From NCBI GenBank assembly GCA_032622095.1, contig CP136063.1, forward strand, positions 215,031,982 to 215,095,981: a stretch of DNA of 64,000 bases, read 5' to 3'. This document shows, in pieces, positions 21,480-32,477 of the stretch. The notes below the pieces were generated by a model. That model was not told the DNA's origin and ran no database searches. It was given only the letters and a program-made list of their open reading frames with translations. Source of the DNA: Siphonodentalium dalli. Taxonomy: Eukaryota > Mollusca > Scaphopoda > Gadilida > Siphonodentaliidae. How positions within the stretch are numbered: the first letter of the stretch is position 1; each line of letters begins with the position of its first letter. Position numbers and translations under genes: made by a program.

Positions 21480-22480
21480 AAATTATCTGTATATATATAT
21501 ATAACCCATTGTCTGTATGTCTGTCTGTCTGTGTGTGTGTGTGTGTAACTCGGTCATGCTGTTGGCACGTTAATCACTTTTCAACTATGCGTCCAATGTA
21601 GCCCAAATTTTGAAAATACGATCTGACACATCTTAGAATACCATACACACATTTTTTGGCTGATCGGTTAAAGACGGCCTGAGATATAGCACATTTTCAA
21701 GGGTCGATGGTTGAAAACACTAAGAGAACTCTGCAGGGATCTATGCTGCTTAAATTGCAGTAAACCGACGAAACTTGTCATTTTTGACAGGCAATCCCCA
21801 AGTATGAATCTTCATATTGTATGATGTATTTATCATATTCTAGCTTTAAAGGGACTCAATGCCTTTGAAATGGGTTTATGCGAAATAACAATATTTTTGA
21901 AACCATTATTATGTAAATATTACTGTTACAGTGTCATCTCATATATATTTTGAAGACCTCTGTTTGTCTGTTTGTCTGTATGTTTGTCTGTCATTTATAC
22001 AAATCTACGATTCTCGACCGATCGGGACGAAACTTGGTACGTGTGTGTAGTTTGACCAGGTGGTCGACGTTGTCGTATTGGCGAGCCCGTGCGGCGCCCG
22101 CTTCGCGCATGCGCAGACGAGATCTCGGAAACAGGTGGAGCTATCGACTTGAAATTTGCTATGTGAATGTATCTTGCCCCGGATACGAATTTTATCGGGT
22201 CGCCGAGCCTGTGCGACGCCAGCTTCGCGCATGCGCAGACGAGATCTCGGAAAAGGGTGGAGCTATCGACTTGAAATTTGCTATGTGAATGTATCTTGCC
22301 CCGGATACGAATTTTATCGGGTCGCCGAGCCCGTGCGGCGCCAGCTTCGCGCATGCGCAGACCAGATCTCGGAAACGGGTGGGCTATCGACTTGAAATTT
22401 GGTTTTTGAATAGCTATCGACTTGAAATTTGGTTTTTGAATAGCCCGGACAACGTCGGGCTCATCGGTTAGTCTATATAT
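21480..22480 (+). repeat. Family K tandem-core element(s)
   Basis: TCTGTCTG and GT tracts (21510-21546, 21958-21992) precede ~122-bp units marked by CTTCGCGCATGCGCAGAC at 22101, 22223 and 22344. A 33-bp unit (GCTATCGACTTGAAATTTGG) is duplicated at 22386 and 22419. The region ends near AGCCCGGACAACGTCGGGCT (a stem) and ATCGGTTAGT. A fragment of repeat N (TTTAAAGGGACTCAATGCC) sits at 21845. Open frames here are GC-rich repeat artefacts. Confidence 0.6.
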
Positions 22481-22489
22481 TTTGGAATA

Positions 22490-23145
22490 TCTGTGTGTGT
22501 GTGTGTGTGTGTGAGGGAGGTGTGTGTGTATGTGTGTGTCTGTCTGTGTGTTCGTGATGGACTTGAAAACGGCCAAGCCGATTTCGATGAAACTTGGTAT
22601 GTGGGGATACTTTCGGCCGTGGAGTGGCATGGGCCTCTTAATTCGCCTGTGCGACGTGACCTTGACCTTGAAATCGGGTCATTTCAAGGTCAAACTCCCG
22701 AGTATCACGGGATTTCGATGAAAATTAGTGTCTAGGGATACTTTCGTATGGGGAGTGTTGTAAGCCTATTCATTTGCCCATGCGACGTGACCTTGACCTT
22801 GAAATCGGGTCAATTCAAGGTCAAATCGCGAATTTTTATGGGATTTCGACGAAATTTGATACATAGGGTTACTTTTGTCCACTGAGTGTTTTGGACGGGT
22901 CAAATCGTGACCCCGACCTGAACTTGACCTTCAAAATTATCAATTCGAGGTCAAATCAGGTAAAACCGGATGGATTTCGACGGGTACTTTTGTCGGGTAC
23001 TTTTGTCCGGGCAGTGTTTTGGACGGGTCAAATCGTGACCCCCACCTGACCTTGACCTTCAAAATGGACAATTCAAGGTCAAATCGTGCAATTCGCCGAA
23101 AAGCAGAGGGGAAACAGCCTGGACGAAGTCGGGTCCACCTGCTAG
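22490..23145 (+). repeat. Second K-type tandem-core element
   Basis: A GT tract opens it. Units carrying GACCTTGACCTTGAAATCGG and GGATTTCGATGAAA/GGATTTCGACG recur at ~130-bp spacing from 22560 to 23090. It ends TGGACGAAGTCGGGTCCA (a 5-bp stem) followed by CCTGCTAG, again a stem shortly before CTAG as in G. Confidence 0.55.
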
Positions 23146-23485
23146 TTACCTATAAAAGTCCAATTAATCCAATAAGATACCAAAGTTTAATCAAAACTTG
23201 ACTAATATTTTGAAAATCAAGGACAAGGTGAGATCAATGATTTAGAGTTAACTCCCTTGCATTAGCAGTTCCATGTCTATTTCACCTAGATGAAAGCTAC
23301 GAAATTGATTTCAAACATTTTATTAGACGTAATAAGGTCCATTCTTATTTCAATGTATTCAAAGCAAACTAGGCTCACAGCAATTAGACCAGTGATGGAG
23401 CGAACTCTTTGGAATTAGCAGAGAATTTAAGCATCTAGGAAAATAGGAAACTCTGCAATGGTTGGGTCATTTGGTTCAATTTCTG

Positions 23486-23885
23486 TTAACCCTTTACCCA
23501 ACAGAAGGGCCCTGTGCCAATGCATTCTCTTATATATGCGAGTCGACCATAGGTCGCCTCGCATATATAAGAGAATGCATTGGCTTAACACATTAAAAAT
23601 TATAAAATTGTTAAAGAATGTAAGAAAAAATGGTAAAAAGTGTTAAAAAAAGAATTTTTTTAGGCCAATGCATTCTCTTATATATGCGAGGCGACCTATG
23701 GTCGACTCGCATATATAAGAGAATGCATTGGCACAGGGCATAACTGTAACTATCACAATGTGGTCAAGGAGCCGGTTCCAATGATATCCATATGTGTATG
23801 GTTCTATTGAGACAGACCGAAGATATTTTAGGCTGTTAAAGCTTTATTTGGCCGGTTTTGGCCGGTTTGTTGGGTAAAGGGTTAA
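23486..23885 (+). mobile_element. Family A MITE inserted in an inverted-repeat arm
   Basis: TTAA at 23486-23489 and 23882-23885, with full A structure and both hairpins. The opposite arm keeps the uninterrupted site: its complement reads TTTCTGTTAAAGGTG around 24465-24482. This shows a clean insertion at a single TTAA, with exactly four bases duplicated. Confidence 0.92.
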
Positions 23886-24245
23886 AGGTGCTTTGTTCCA
23901 TATTTTGTGAGAGCACAAGTTTCAAGTTCAAATAGATAAAACTGGAAGAATGTGATTGGGAATTTTTGGGCTGAAATTTGGGAATTTATGGGCTAATATT
24001 TGGGAAAATCAGGTCTATTTTTGCATTGGGATATATACTGCTGAATTCCGGCTACTCCTGTCTATGGAATATATATATGCTAACTTATAACCTCCTCGTT
24101 TCTGTGCCAAGAAGTGTGTTCTGATCGAGTCCAGTATGAAGAGTCTTCTATAGGTCAAATGTTTATGAAATTCATATCTCGCCATCCTATTTAACAATCA
24201 GCTGGATTCTTCACAATTCCCAGAAGATGAACACATTGGACCTAT

Positions 24246-24533
24246 TTGCATAATGTCAAAGTTTCTCTGAGGATTTTGCAACCTTTCTATAGCTTATGTC
24301 ACCTTCTATTGAACGCACTTTGTGCCCGCACTGACATTTTCAATTTTACTGCGAAAAATCAATTTAATTACATTGACGATGAAACATTCCATACACTGAC
24401 CATGTTGAACTTTACATTGATTGAGGATCTGTTCGCAATGAAAAGAGACTTGGTCTTTTACAAAGCACCTTTAACAGAAATTGAACCAAATGACCCAAAC
24501 ATGGCAGAGTTTCCTATTTTCCTAGATGCTTAA
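24246..24533 (+). CDS. Open frame of unknown nature (95 codons), doubtful
   Basis: The frame begins MHNVKVSLRILQPFYS, contains FNYIDDETFHTLTMLNFTL and ends at EFPIFLDA. Composition is protein-like rather than low-complexity, but I recognise no family. Its last ~25 codons lie in the right arm of the inverted repeat, which argues for a captured fragment or chance. No clear splice sites frame it. Confidence 0.2.
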   Translation: MHNVKVSLRILQPFYSLCHLLLNALCARTDIFNFTAKNQFNYIDDETFHTLTMLNFTLIEDLFAMKRDLVFYKAPLTEIEPNDPNMAEFPIFLDA

Positions 24534-25041
24534 ATTCTCTGCTAATTCCAAAGAGTTCGCTCCATCACTGGTCTAATTGCTGTGAGCCTAGTTTGCTTTG
24601 AATACATTGAAATAAAAATGGACTTTATTACGTCTAATAAAATGTTTGAAATCAATTTCGTAGCTTTCATCTAGGTGAAATTGACATTTCTGAATGATTG
24701 GTTACCAAAGGCTTTGGTGCCTAGAGATTTAATTGGTGAATAGCACCAACATCAAAGAGAGGAAGAAAAATTCATAATGAAATTGTTTCTTGTATTGTGT
24801 TCCATCACTGTTGTTATCAAACCTTAATAAGGTTGGTTATATGCATACTACCACGCACAAAAGACAAACAAAAACCCCCGCTTCTCTTTTATTTTTAAAT
24901 TAATGACCGCCGCGTAATTTTGCTTGTCCGTTAAGATCAATATTTCAATGATTCGTGTTTTTGAAGACGAGTAAGGTTATTCCTAGAATCATTTCATATC
25001 CTTCATGTTATAAATAATTTAATTAAACTTCTTCTTTTTTA

Positions 25042-25208
25042 TAGTAGATAAATTAATTTGAAATGTATTCACAGAGGTACAAAGAGAAGAACTAATGAGC
25101 GAGCTTCATTGTGTTTCTTCTATCGGTCCCATTGTTAGATTCCAATACATTAATACTAAGACCTGTTTAACAGTAGATGCCGGTAAACTCACGAGACTTA
25201 CTCTTTGA
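25042..25208 (+). repeat. Exon-like duplicate, copy 1
   Basis: About 165 bp matching 26606-26771. An acceptor-like TGTATTCACAG ends at 25074. The following frame reads VQREELMSELHCVSS then IVRFQYINTKTCLTVDA and stops after 43 codons. The second copy keeps the same frame but with an indel near the end, so coding is unproven. Confidence 0.4.
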
Positions 25209-25262
25209 GTATGAAGTTGGTATGTGTTAGAATGTAATTCATTAATGCCAAGCAGCCAATGT

Positions 25263-25721
25263 TTAAGGTTACAGTGAAGTAATTATTTCCCATAGGCCTC
25301 AGTGTTAACATATAATGGCCTGCAGCCCTGACTATCCACGAATTGTGATAAATGAGTACATGGTCACCGGAATTGGCATCTGCGCAAAGTTTCTGCATGA
25401 AAAAAATCATATCGTCAGGCATGGAATGTACCTTTAAATTTGGGATTTATAATCGAGAGTCAGAATTGCATGAAAAAAATATTGACATTTTTCACCTCAC
25501 ACCAAAAAAATTAAATCTAGGAACCACGTGCTTTACAATGTGCCAATGTTTTGTTTGGAGTCTGAAATTTCAAGAGGAGTGATTGCATGTATTTTATATG
25601 TTTAAATATCGAAACTACTATTAACCAACCAGAGCCCAGAATTTTTTTAATTCTCTCCTGCATCTTGGTCCAAAATCCGTTGGAGGGCGCTACCAATCGT
25701 ATTACTTCACTGTAACCTTAA
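25263..25721. mobile_element. Family P TTAA-ended element with 17-bp inverted ends
   Basis: TTAAGGTTACAGTGAAGTAA at 25263 is matched by its exact complement TTACTTCACTGTAACCTTAA ending at 25721. Length 459 bp. The TTAA ends suggest a TTAA-target element with GGTTAC termini, unlike A-E. An internal 76-codon frame (25352-25582) has no recognised motif. Part of the interior (TTTCCCATAGG, CAGTGTTAAC) recurs at 36226. Confidence 0.65.
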
Positions 25722-26159
25722 GTGTCAGGTACGAGGCTACAGGTCCACATTCCATTGGCATCCCTTTAGGTTAGAATTTAGAATTTTCCTGTTGGTACTT
25801 CAGGATTAAATTTTTACCTATTTTAATAGTACCACCCCTTATGTTTAGAAATTTTTTAGTTACAGTATCGAAGGAGTCTCATTTTCTCAACACAATTCTG
25901 TTCAGTTCTCAAGCATTGTCCCATAATTCTACGTTGTGTCAAAACTATATTTTTAAATCGTATGTCAACTATATTACTTACTCTTCAATCCGTGAGAGCA
26001 GGGTGCTCTGAAGACAATGGACGAATTTACATAGAGCAACAACGATGGCCATATCAGTATAAAATTTGACTAAAAGTATAAAAAAACAATTTCATACTGT
26101 TTCTAATAGGGGTATATTTTACAGTAAATATTGGTTTGAAAATTTAACTTTCAGACCGA
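25722..26159. other. No gene seen
   Basis: AT-rich sequence between element P and a family A copy. No signal recognised. Confidence 0.35.
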
Positions 26160-26561
26160 TTAATCCTTTACCCAACAAACCGGCCAAAACCGGCCAAATA
26201 AAGCTTCAACGGCCTAAAATATCTTCGGTCTGTCTCAATAGAACCATACAAATATGGATATCATTGGAACCGGCTCCTTGACCACATTGTGATAGTTACA
26301 GTTATGCCCTGTGCCAATGTATTCTCTTATATATGCGAGTCGACCATAGGTCGCCTCGCATATATAAGAGAATGCATTGGCCTAAAAAAAAATCTTTTTT
26401 TTAACACTTTTTACCATTTTTTGTTACATTCTTTAACAATTTTATAATTTTTAATGTGTTAAGCCAATGCATTCTCTTATATATGCGAGGCGACCTATGG
26501 TCGACTCGCATATATAAGAGAATGCATTGGCACAGGGCCCTTCTGTTGGGTAAAGGGTTAA
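26160..26561 (-). mobile_element. Family A twin-hairpin MITE
   Basis: TTAA at 26160-26163 and 26558-26561. The left tip is TCCTTTACCC (first base changed). GGCCAAAACCGGCC and both hairpins are intact. It lies between the two exon-like duplicates. Confidence 0.88.
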
Positions 26562-26605
26562 ATCTTATTTTGAGTTTGGTATTTCCAGCTTATATTATTT
26601 TAGTA

Positions 26606-26771
26606 TAGTATAAATTAATTTGTAATGTTTTCACAGAGGTACAAAGAGAAGAACTAATGAGCAAAGGTCATTGTGTTTCTTGTATCTTTCCCATTGTTAG
26701 ATTCCAATATATTAATACTAAGACCTGTTTAACAGTAGATGCCTGTAAACCCAATGTGACTTGCTCTTTGA
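26606..26771 (+). repeat. Exon-like duplicate, copy 2
   Basis: Matches 25042-25208 at most positions. TGTTTTCACAG ends at 26636. The frame reads EVQREELMSKGHCVS then IVRFQYINTKTCLTVDA and runs on to NNSAFT before a stop. Both copies keep the acceptor-like border. Confidence 0.4.
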
Positions 26772-28315
26772 ATAATTCTGCTTTCACATAAGTCCGCATA
26801 ATGCATCCACTTTCTTTATGCATCCGCTTTTCTTTACGCATCTGCTTTCTTTGCGCATCCGCATGTTTTCACATTGGTCCGTTGAGCTCTGTGCTTACAT
26901 GTCTGTTAGTGGATGCGAGAACAAAAATATTTTTGAAGGAGGCTGAAGATAAATACATGAAATATCATATGTACAGGGTAGCATAGGTTTTATATGCTAT
27001 GAAACCAACTTGACAATTTTCCAGTTTTTTGCAGTTTTTTTTGCAAGTGATGTAAACACTCTTTATTTTTACCATACCAGGAAATGTCTAACTAGGAAAT
27101 AAATATATGCGGTATATTCCAAGATAATGACATCACACAGATTTCCCCTCTCTGCTTAGCTGACGGATTTGGGTCCGGAAGTGAAAAGGTGTGCATGCAT
27201 GCACTGCACAAGTTTTGTGGAAGGGTGTGCGAAAGCTCCAGTGATAATATTGGTGACTGAAACCATCCGCTATACTATTTGTGTACGCATGCATTAAGTG
27301 CATGTGTTAAGCGGACATATGTGAAACCAGCTTTAGAGGTTGGAATGTATTAGAATGAGCAGTCAGAGTTTAAAGTCAGGCACCAGGCTACAGGTCTACC
27401 TTCTGGGGTGTCCAATTTCTTTAGAATTTTCCCGAGCACTTTGGAATTGTTAAAATTCTATCTCAATATTCCAATCCAAAGTAACATTTTTCAATTGACA
27501 GGTTAATTGGTTGCATTGTGGGGTGGGGTGTGTCTTTGCACATTTTTCCCTCCATATCTCACGCATCAAAGCAAACTCAATTTTCTTCTGTAAAACATTA
27601 TGATTCTGAACCATTATATGGCTATATGTTGGTGTTTGTGTGGGTTAGCATTCATGCAAATAAGTTCTATTTGAAATCCTATGCAACATCAAGATAGGTA
27701 CTATCTTATATCACATCCCGTCACATCTATTCTTTTTTCAAATATCATTTTCGTCTCCTTAATGAAATTCCTTTGATTCTGGAAGAACGTATTTAAGATG
27801 ACAAAGTTCAGACAGAAAAAAGAACTTGTGTACTCAGATTTACTGGAAGCAAATTAATGGACTTCCCAAGATACTGGACGACATTAATCAATTTGAAATT
27901 CGATCGATTTTTCTAACATCATAAAAAAGTCCCTTTCAAATCGGCCATAAAGCATATTTGATTTGATGTGACTGAGTACGAGACGGATCTATACGGAGGT
28001 TGTTTGGTTCGTTTTAAATCCCCATTATTACTACCTATCATGCTATATTGCAATCGCGTCAGATTTGACGAGAGACAGCCTGTGATGCATATCGACAGAT
28101 ACCGACTCCCGTTTAATACATGTGTTACTGGATATTGTTTTGCCGCGGTGATTAAAGTAATTGTGTTCCCAACTAAAACCAGTGTCTAAGATAATAGTTT
28201 TGAAGATTTATTTCTAAATTGCATTTAGTAATTAGTGAACAGTGACATTTGCGGTGGATTAAGTTGTTTATTGCAAAAATAACTATCCTCATCTATCCGT
28301 ACTGAACCTTCCACA
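26772..28315. other. Unique-looking intronic sequence
   Basis: A small run of CATCCGC/CATCTGCTTTC motifs lies at 26805-26870. No element ends or supported exon. The 73-codon frame at 27968 has no motif. Confidence 0.35.
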
Positions 28316-28520
28316 TTAACCATTTTTATACTAAATGGATTTAGCAGTCTATTATTCATTTGGAGGGGTGTTCAGGTAATAAAATCAGATGACAGGCAGA
28401 AAAACAGATAATACAAGAGCAGAATGATTCATATTCATTGGTGGGAAATGTTCAGATAATAAGTTCATCAAATGATCTAGGGAACTACTCATCAATGAGT
28501 ATTCAGTAAAGAAAGGTTGA
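28316..28520 (-). mobile_element. Family E element, reverse copy
   Basis: TTAA then CCATTTTTATACTAAATGGA at the left. AATGAGTATTCAGTAAAGAA and GG then TTGA at the right. The body has AATGTTCAGATAATAAGTTC and ACTACTCATCAATGAGTA. Confidence 0.6.
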
Positions 28521-28528
28521 AAGGCTTA

Positions 28529-28726
28529 TACAGTAATGCTCTAAGTAATTGACTTCTTAACCACAGCAGAATTATGGGTAACTTTTCAGGATTCAGTCGG
28601 AAATATGGCTTGTTGCCATTCATCGGAAAGCTCTCGGGGAGAGCTTTCCGATGAATGCAACAAGCCATATTTCCGACCCATAATTCTGCTGTGGTTAAGA
28701 AGTCGATTACTTAGAGCATTACTGTA
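28529..28726 (+). mobile_element. Family D foldback MITE, shortened right arm
   Basis: TACAGTAATGCTCTAAGTAA to GAGCATTACTGTA. The right arm lacks TAAATCCTGAAAAGTTA, going from TTTCCGAC straight to CCATAATTC. Confidence 0.8.
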
Positions 28727-28926
28727 TGGCATACACATTTGGATATTTCTGAATCATATTACTATTTTGAGATAATAATCATAGATTGCAGTATGGATTG
28801 TCGACATTCTTATTTTTTAGCCACACACAATGTTTGAACAATTTTATTTATGTCATTCACATTATCAAGTTAGAAAAAAAGCCAAAATTTAAACTTAATT
28901 TGAACATAGCGTTTTTGTAATTTTTG

Positions 28927-29400
28927 AGGTGACTAGAAATCACCACCGGTATCTGGGCGTCCGTCCGTCCATCCCAGATGGTTTCCGGATATTTTAATGA
29001 AATTAAACAAATATTTCGTACATTATGTGAGCTTTAGGGGCAAAGTCATGTTCGATTATGGGTGAAGTCTGCCCATTTTTTTCGTAGTTATGGTCCTTTT
29101 CGACTTTGAATTTGCTGACAAATTTTGTTTCCGGATGATAACTTTAGTTTTAGTTATCTGATTGTTTTCAAAATTGGTATATGGATTACTTATATGAAAA
29201 CACAGATCAAGTTCAAATTTGGGTTCGGTCCTCTCATTTTACCAGAGGTATGACCCTTGTTCTTACATTTTGTTTTTATTTTCGGTTTCCAGATGATAAC
29301 TTCATGAATAGACTTAGAACTTAATTACTGATTATTCTGGTGTCAAATAAAACTAGGTGTGTTGACAAAATAGCCAGTTGGAAACTTTGATTCAAATATT
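28927..29400 (+). repeat. Tandem-core element fragment (L)
   Basis: GAGGTGACTAGAAATCACCACC (stem GTGA/TCAC) and GGGCGTCCGTCCGTCC resemble the 5' parts of G, H, I and M. The following text (GGTTTCCAGATGATAACTT, TATGACCCTTTTCGACTT-like) is akin to family H cores. No 3' end was identified. Confidence 0.4.
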
Positions 29401-29427
29401 TCAATTCTAAAGAAGCCATCGGTCAAA

Positions 29428-29680
29428 TAAACCCTTTCTGTACTAAAATACTCATTGACCAGTAGTTTCCTTTGGAAATTTTCTTACAGTTCTGATAGTT
29501 TGTTTGTTTGTTGAACTTATTAACTGAACATTCCCTGCAATAAATAGAACTCCTTCTGCACTTGTATTATCTGTTGTCTGCATATTTTTTCATGAAAATC
29601 CTCCAGTTGAATAATAGACCATTCCAATGTATACTTTTATAAACTGAGTGGTAGAATCCATTTAGTATAGAAAGGGTTAA
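29428..29680 (+). mobile_element. Family E element
   Basis: CCCTTTCTGTACTAAAATAC to TTTAGTATAGAAAGGG with TTAA at 29677-29680. The left flank is TAAA. That right TTAA also serves as the left flank of the C element that follows. Confidence 0.7.
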
Positions 29681-30122
29681 GCCTTTCATGACGGGAGCTG
29701 CGCTGGTGCAGCATTTAAGATCCTATGCCAGAGTATTCTCTTACATGCGAATGTCCCAAAGGAAGTCTCGTATACAGTAATGCCCAGAGTATAATATACC
29801 CTTTAACCACAGCAGAATTTATGAGAAATTTTTCAGGATTTAGACGGAAATATGGCTTGTTTCCATTCATCGGAAAGCCACTGAGAGCTTTCCAATGAAT
29901 GGCAGCAAGCAATATTTCAGACTATTTAAATCCTGAAAAAATTTCCATAATTCTGCTGTGGTTTAGGTGTCGATTATTTAGGACATTACTACATATAAGA
30001 GAATGCACTGGCTTACAGGGTCAATGTATTCTCTTTTATATGGGAGACTCGCATATATAAGAGAATGCATCGGCACAGGGTTTTCGCAACATTTCAGGAA
30101 GCTCCAGTGATAGAAGGGTTAA
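29677..30122 (+). mobile_element. Family C MITE carrying a nested D
   Basis: The left end (GCCTTTCATGACGGGAGCTG) begins right after the shared TTAA. The right end GCTCCAGTGATAGAAGGG precedes TTAA at 30119-30122. Hairpin 1 is split after GTCTCGTATA by a D element and resumes with CATATAAGAGAATGCACTGG. Confidence 0.8.
29773..29992 (+). mobile_element. Family D MITE nested in family C
   Basis: TACAGTAATGCCC at the left and ATTTAGGACATTACTAC at the right, inserted in a TA of the C hairpin. It is more diverged than other D copies (TTATGAGAAATTTTTCAGG). Confidence 0.75.
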
Positions 30123-30607
30123 TAACAGAATAGAAGAGGCTACTATTAAACTGCAGATGAAATGTCCAATATATCTTCTACACAGGTATCATGTGAACTG
30201 AACGACCCGAGTCCTAATTACATGGGATTAAAAGTTGACAATAAAATGGCAGTCCTCCATTCTTAGATATCATCATCATTAACTCCGAGACAAGATAGAT
30301 TCCAATTATAGAGCAAAGTTAATTGTTTCTCTGACTCGAATGACAACTCGACATTCTATAAAGCATACCAAGACAATAGTATTGAATTATAACTTCTAAA
30401 TAATCCTTGTTCAGGACATGAAAATATGAGCAACCCCCAGCCATTGTTCATAAATGTCTGTCACACATATGAAATCCTGGCTTATGTTGCCAGAGTGAAA
30501 ACTTCTGTCAAACAAGAATAGCATTATTTTTACGTACTTTAACATCTAGTGCATGCACTCAAGCATTCGTGCAGAGAATCTGGATATGGCTCAGTTAGTA
30601 CGTCCGT
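30123..30607. other. No gene seen; tRNA-like snippet at its end
   Basis: Unique-looking sequence. Bases 30585-30607 (ATGGCTCAGTTAGTACGTCC) resemble a tRNA A-box, cut off by the C insertion at TTAA 30608. Confidence 0.35.
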
Positions 30608-30852
30608 TTAACACTTTTATGACGATAGATGCGCTGGTGCAGCATTACAGATCCTGTGCCAGTGAATTTTCTTATATTTGCAAGTCTCCCATAGGGTGCC
30701 TTGGATATATAAGAGCATGCACTGGCTTACAAGGTCAAGGTAAATATTGTTAGGCCAATGTATATATATACTCTATTGTATATGTGAGGCTCGCTTATAT
30801 AAGAGAATGCATTGGCACAGGGTTTTTGCAAAATTTCAGGAAGCTCCAGTAG
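30608..30852 (+). mobile_element. Family C MITE, right tip lost
   Basis: TTAA then CACTTTTATGACGATAGATG. Hairpins are eroded. The copy ends at GGAAGCTCCAGTAGTAC, lacking the terminal AAGGGTTAA. Confidence 0.6.
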
Positions 30853-31098
30853 TACTCAGCCAAGAGATTAAGAATTTAAAATATCAAACTTTGGGTTCTC
30901 CTTGTTTCCAGTCAATTCCAGATAACTCCAGACTAGAAATAATTTCCCCTTTGTTCATGTTTGGATTCACAAAGTTAGTCTGGAGTTGGTTTGAATTTTC
31001 CTTTTCACTGTTTTAGTGTTATCATGACCATAGCTCACCAGTCGCATGTATATCTGAGCTGGTTTCTAGAACCTAGGTGTATTAAAAGTTGTACTTCC

Positions 31099-31285
31099 CT
31101 AACCCTTTCTATACTAAATACTCATTGACGAGTAGTTATCCCAGAGGAAATGTTCAGATAATAAGTTAAACAAACTTATTATCTGAACATTTCCCTCTAA
31201 TAAATATGTATTATCTGGCATCTGCTCATTTTTCCTGATAACCCCTCAGATGAAAAAATAGATAATACTATTAGTTACCCCTTAG
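31099..31285 (+). mobile_element. Family E element, right end lost
   Basis: CTAA then CCCTTTCTATACTAAATACT. The central palindrome is AATGTTCAGATAATAAGTT with its complement. The AAAGGGTTAA end is missing. Confidence 0.6.
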
Positions 31286-31623
31286 CTGTTCACGTATGTT
31301 AACCTGTTCGCTGCTAAATGACGTTATGACGTCGTGTGCTGGGCTGTTGACGTTATTGCCATTTTCCAGTGGAAAAATATAATGGGAATATCACAAGAAC
31401 CATAAATCTGATTCAGTTGAAAGGCTATTATCATTAACAATCGTGGAACATCATGCACTTTTCAAAACTTTGAGATACAGTTATTCCGTTGCACCAGTCC
31501 CTGTTATGAATAATGGCCTAGTGCTAATGTGCTGAAGTAGGTCCATAGTACCTACGGACCATATAGCACATTACATGCACTTTTACGTCTGTATTAGTTA
31601 TGGACGTCATAGCAGCGAAGATG

Positions 31624-31866
31624 TTAAGTAATGCCCTAAATAATTGACTCCTTAACCACAGCAGAATTATGGGTAATTTTTCAGGATTTAGTCGGAAATA
31701 TAGCTTGTTGCCATTCATCGAAAATATGGCTTGTTGCCATTCATCGGAAAGCTCTCACTGAGAGCTTTCCGATGAATGGCAACAATCCATATTTCCGACT
31801 AAATCCTGAAAAATTACCCATAATTCTGCTGTAGTTAAGGAATCTATTATTTAGGGCATTACTGTA
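31624..31866 (+). mobile_element. Family D MITE with internal duplication
   Basis: The left tip is mutated (TTAAGTAATGCCC), the right tip is GGGCATTACTGTA. ATGGCTTGTTGCCATTCATC is duplicated in the left arm (31700-31745). Confidence 0.75.
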
Positions 31867-32477
31867 ATAAACCTGCAATAAAATAATCTTGAAATCCAAT
31901 TCTGATAAAATTAGCAGCAGATCTTCTGTAGTATGAGGGTTAATTGTCAGTCATTTATGTAACTACAATATTTCAATAGAGACCAACCTACTTCTTCTGT
32001 ACGATTTCTATATTTGTCTAATACCCTAACAGACAAGTTGTCAATTGGGAATTAAAAAAGCTTATGGAGGATTTTTCAAACTTATAGGATAAATCAATGA
32101 AACATTGGATTTTTATGACAGTTTATCATTAACGCCTCGTAAAATCACTATATAGCATTTCTCTCCAAGTTTACTCTCTCATTTAGAATTGATAATTTCT
32201 TCAAATTTACCGACTGAAAGGACGTTATCTGCAATCAGCGTAGTAACAGCTTACGCTGTCACAACCTGTCTTAGAGATATCTTGTTAACGCAGTGATAGA
32301 GGTTGCATCGTAAAGAAATATGTATTGCCTGCTGCAGTGACGTAGCTTTGATTAAAATTATAGGAATGGCCATACAAGATACATGGTGGTGGGGTAGGGG
32401 GTGGTGAGCAATCTCAAAGGAACCATTTCAATCCTTTCAATTGGGGGAGGGGAATATATACCCAAATAAAGGCTCTG
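31867..32477. other. No gene seen
   Basis: AT-rich, unique-looking, with a G-rich patch at 32389-32410. No supported feature. Confidence 0.35.

Larger units (their letters stand above)
23273..24687. repeat. Large inverted repeat, ~227-bp arms
   Basis: The left arm (23273-23485 plus 23882-23896, split by a family A insertion) is the reverse complement of 24460-24687. Shared stretches include ATTTCACCTAGATGAAAGCT and GAGCGAACTCTTTGGAATTA on the left with their complements on the right. The central ~560 bp is unique. No target duplication was found at the outer ends, so it may be either an element or an inverted segmental duplication. Confidence 0.82.

Noticed and set aside
21995-22630. 211-codon frame on the minus strand
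   Set aside because: Built from 122-bp GC-rich tandem units and GT repeats of element K; the peptide repeats with the unit.
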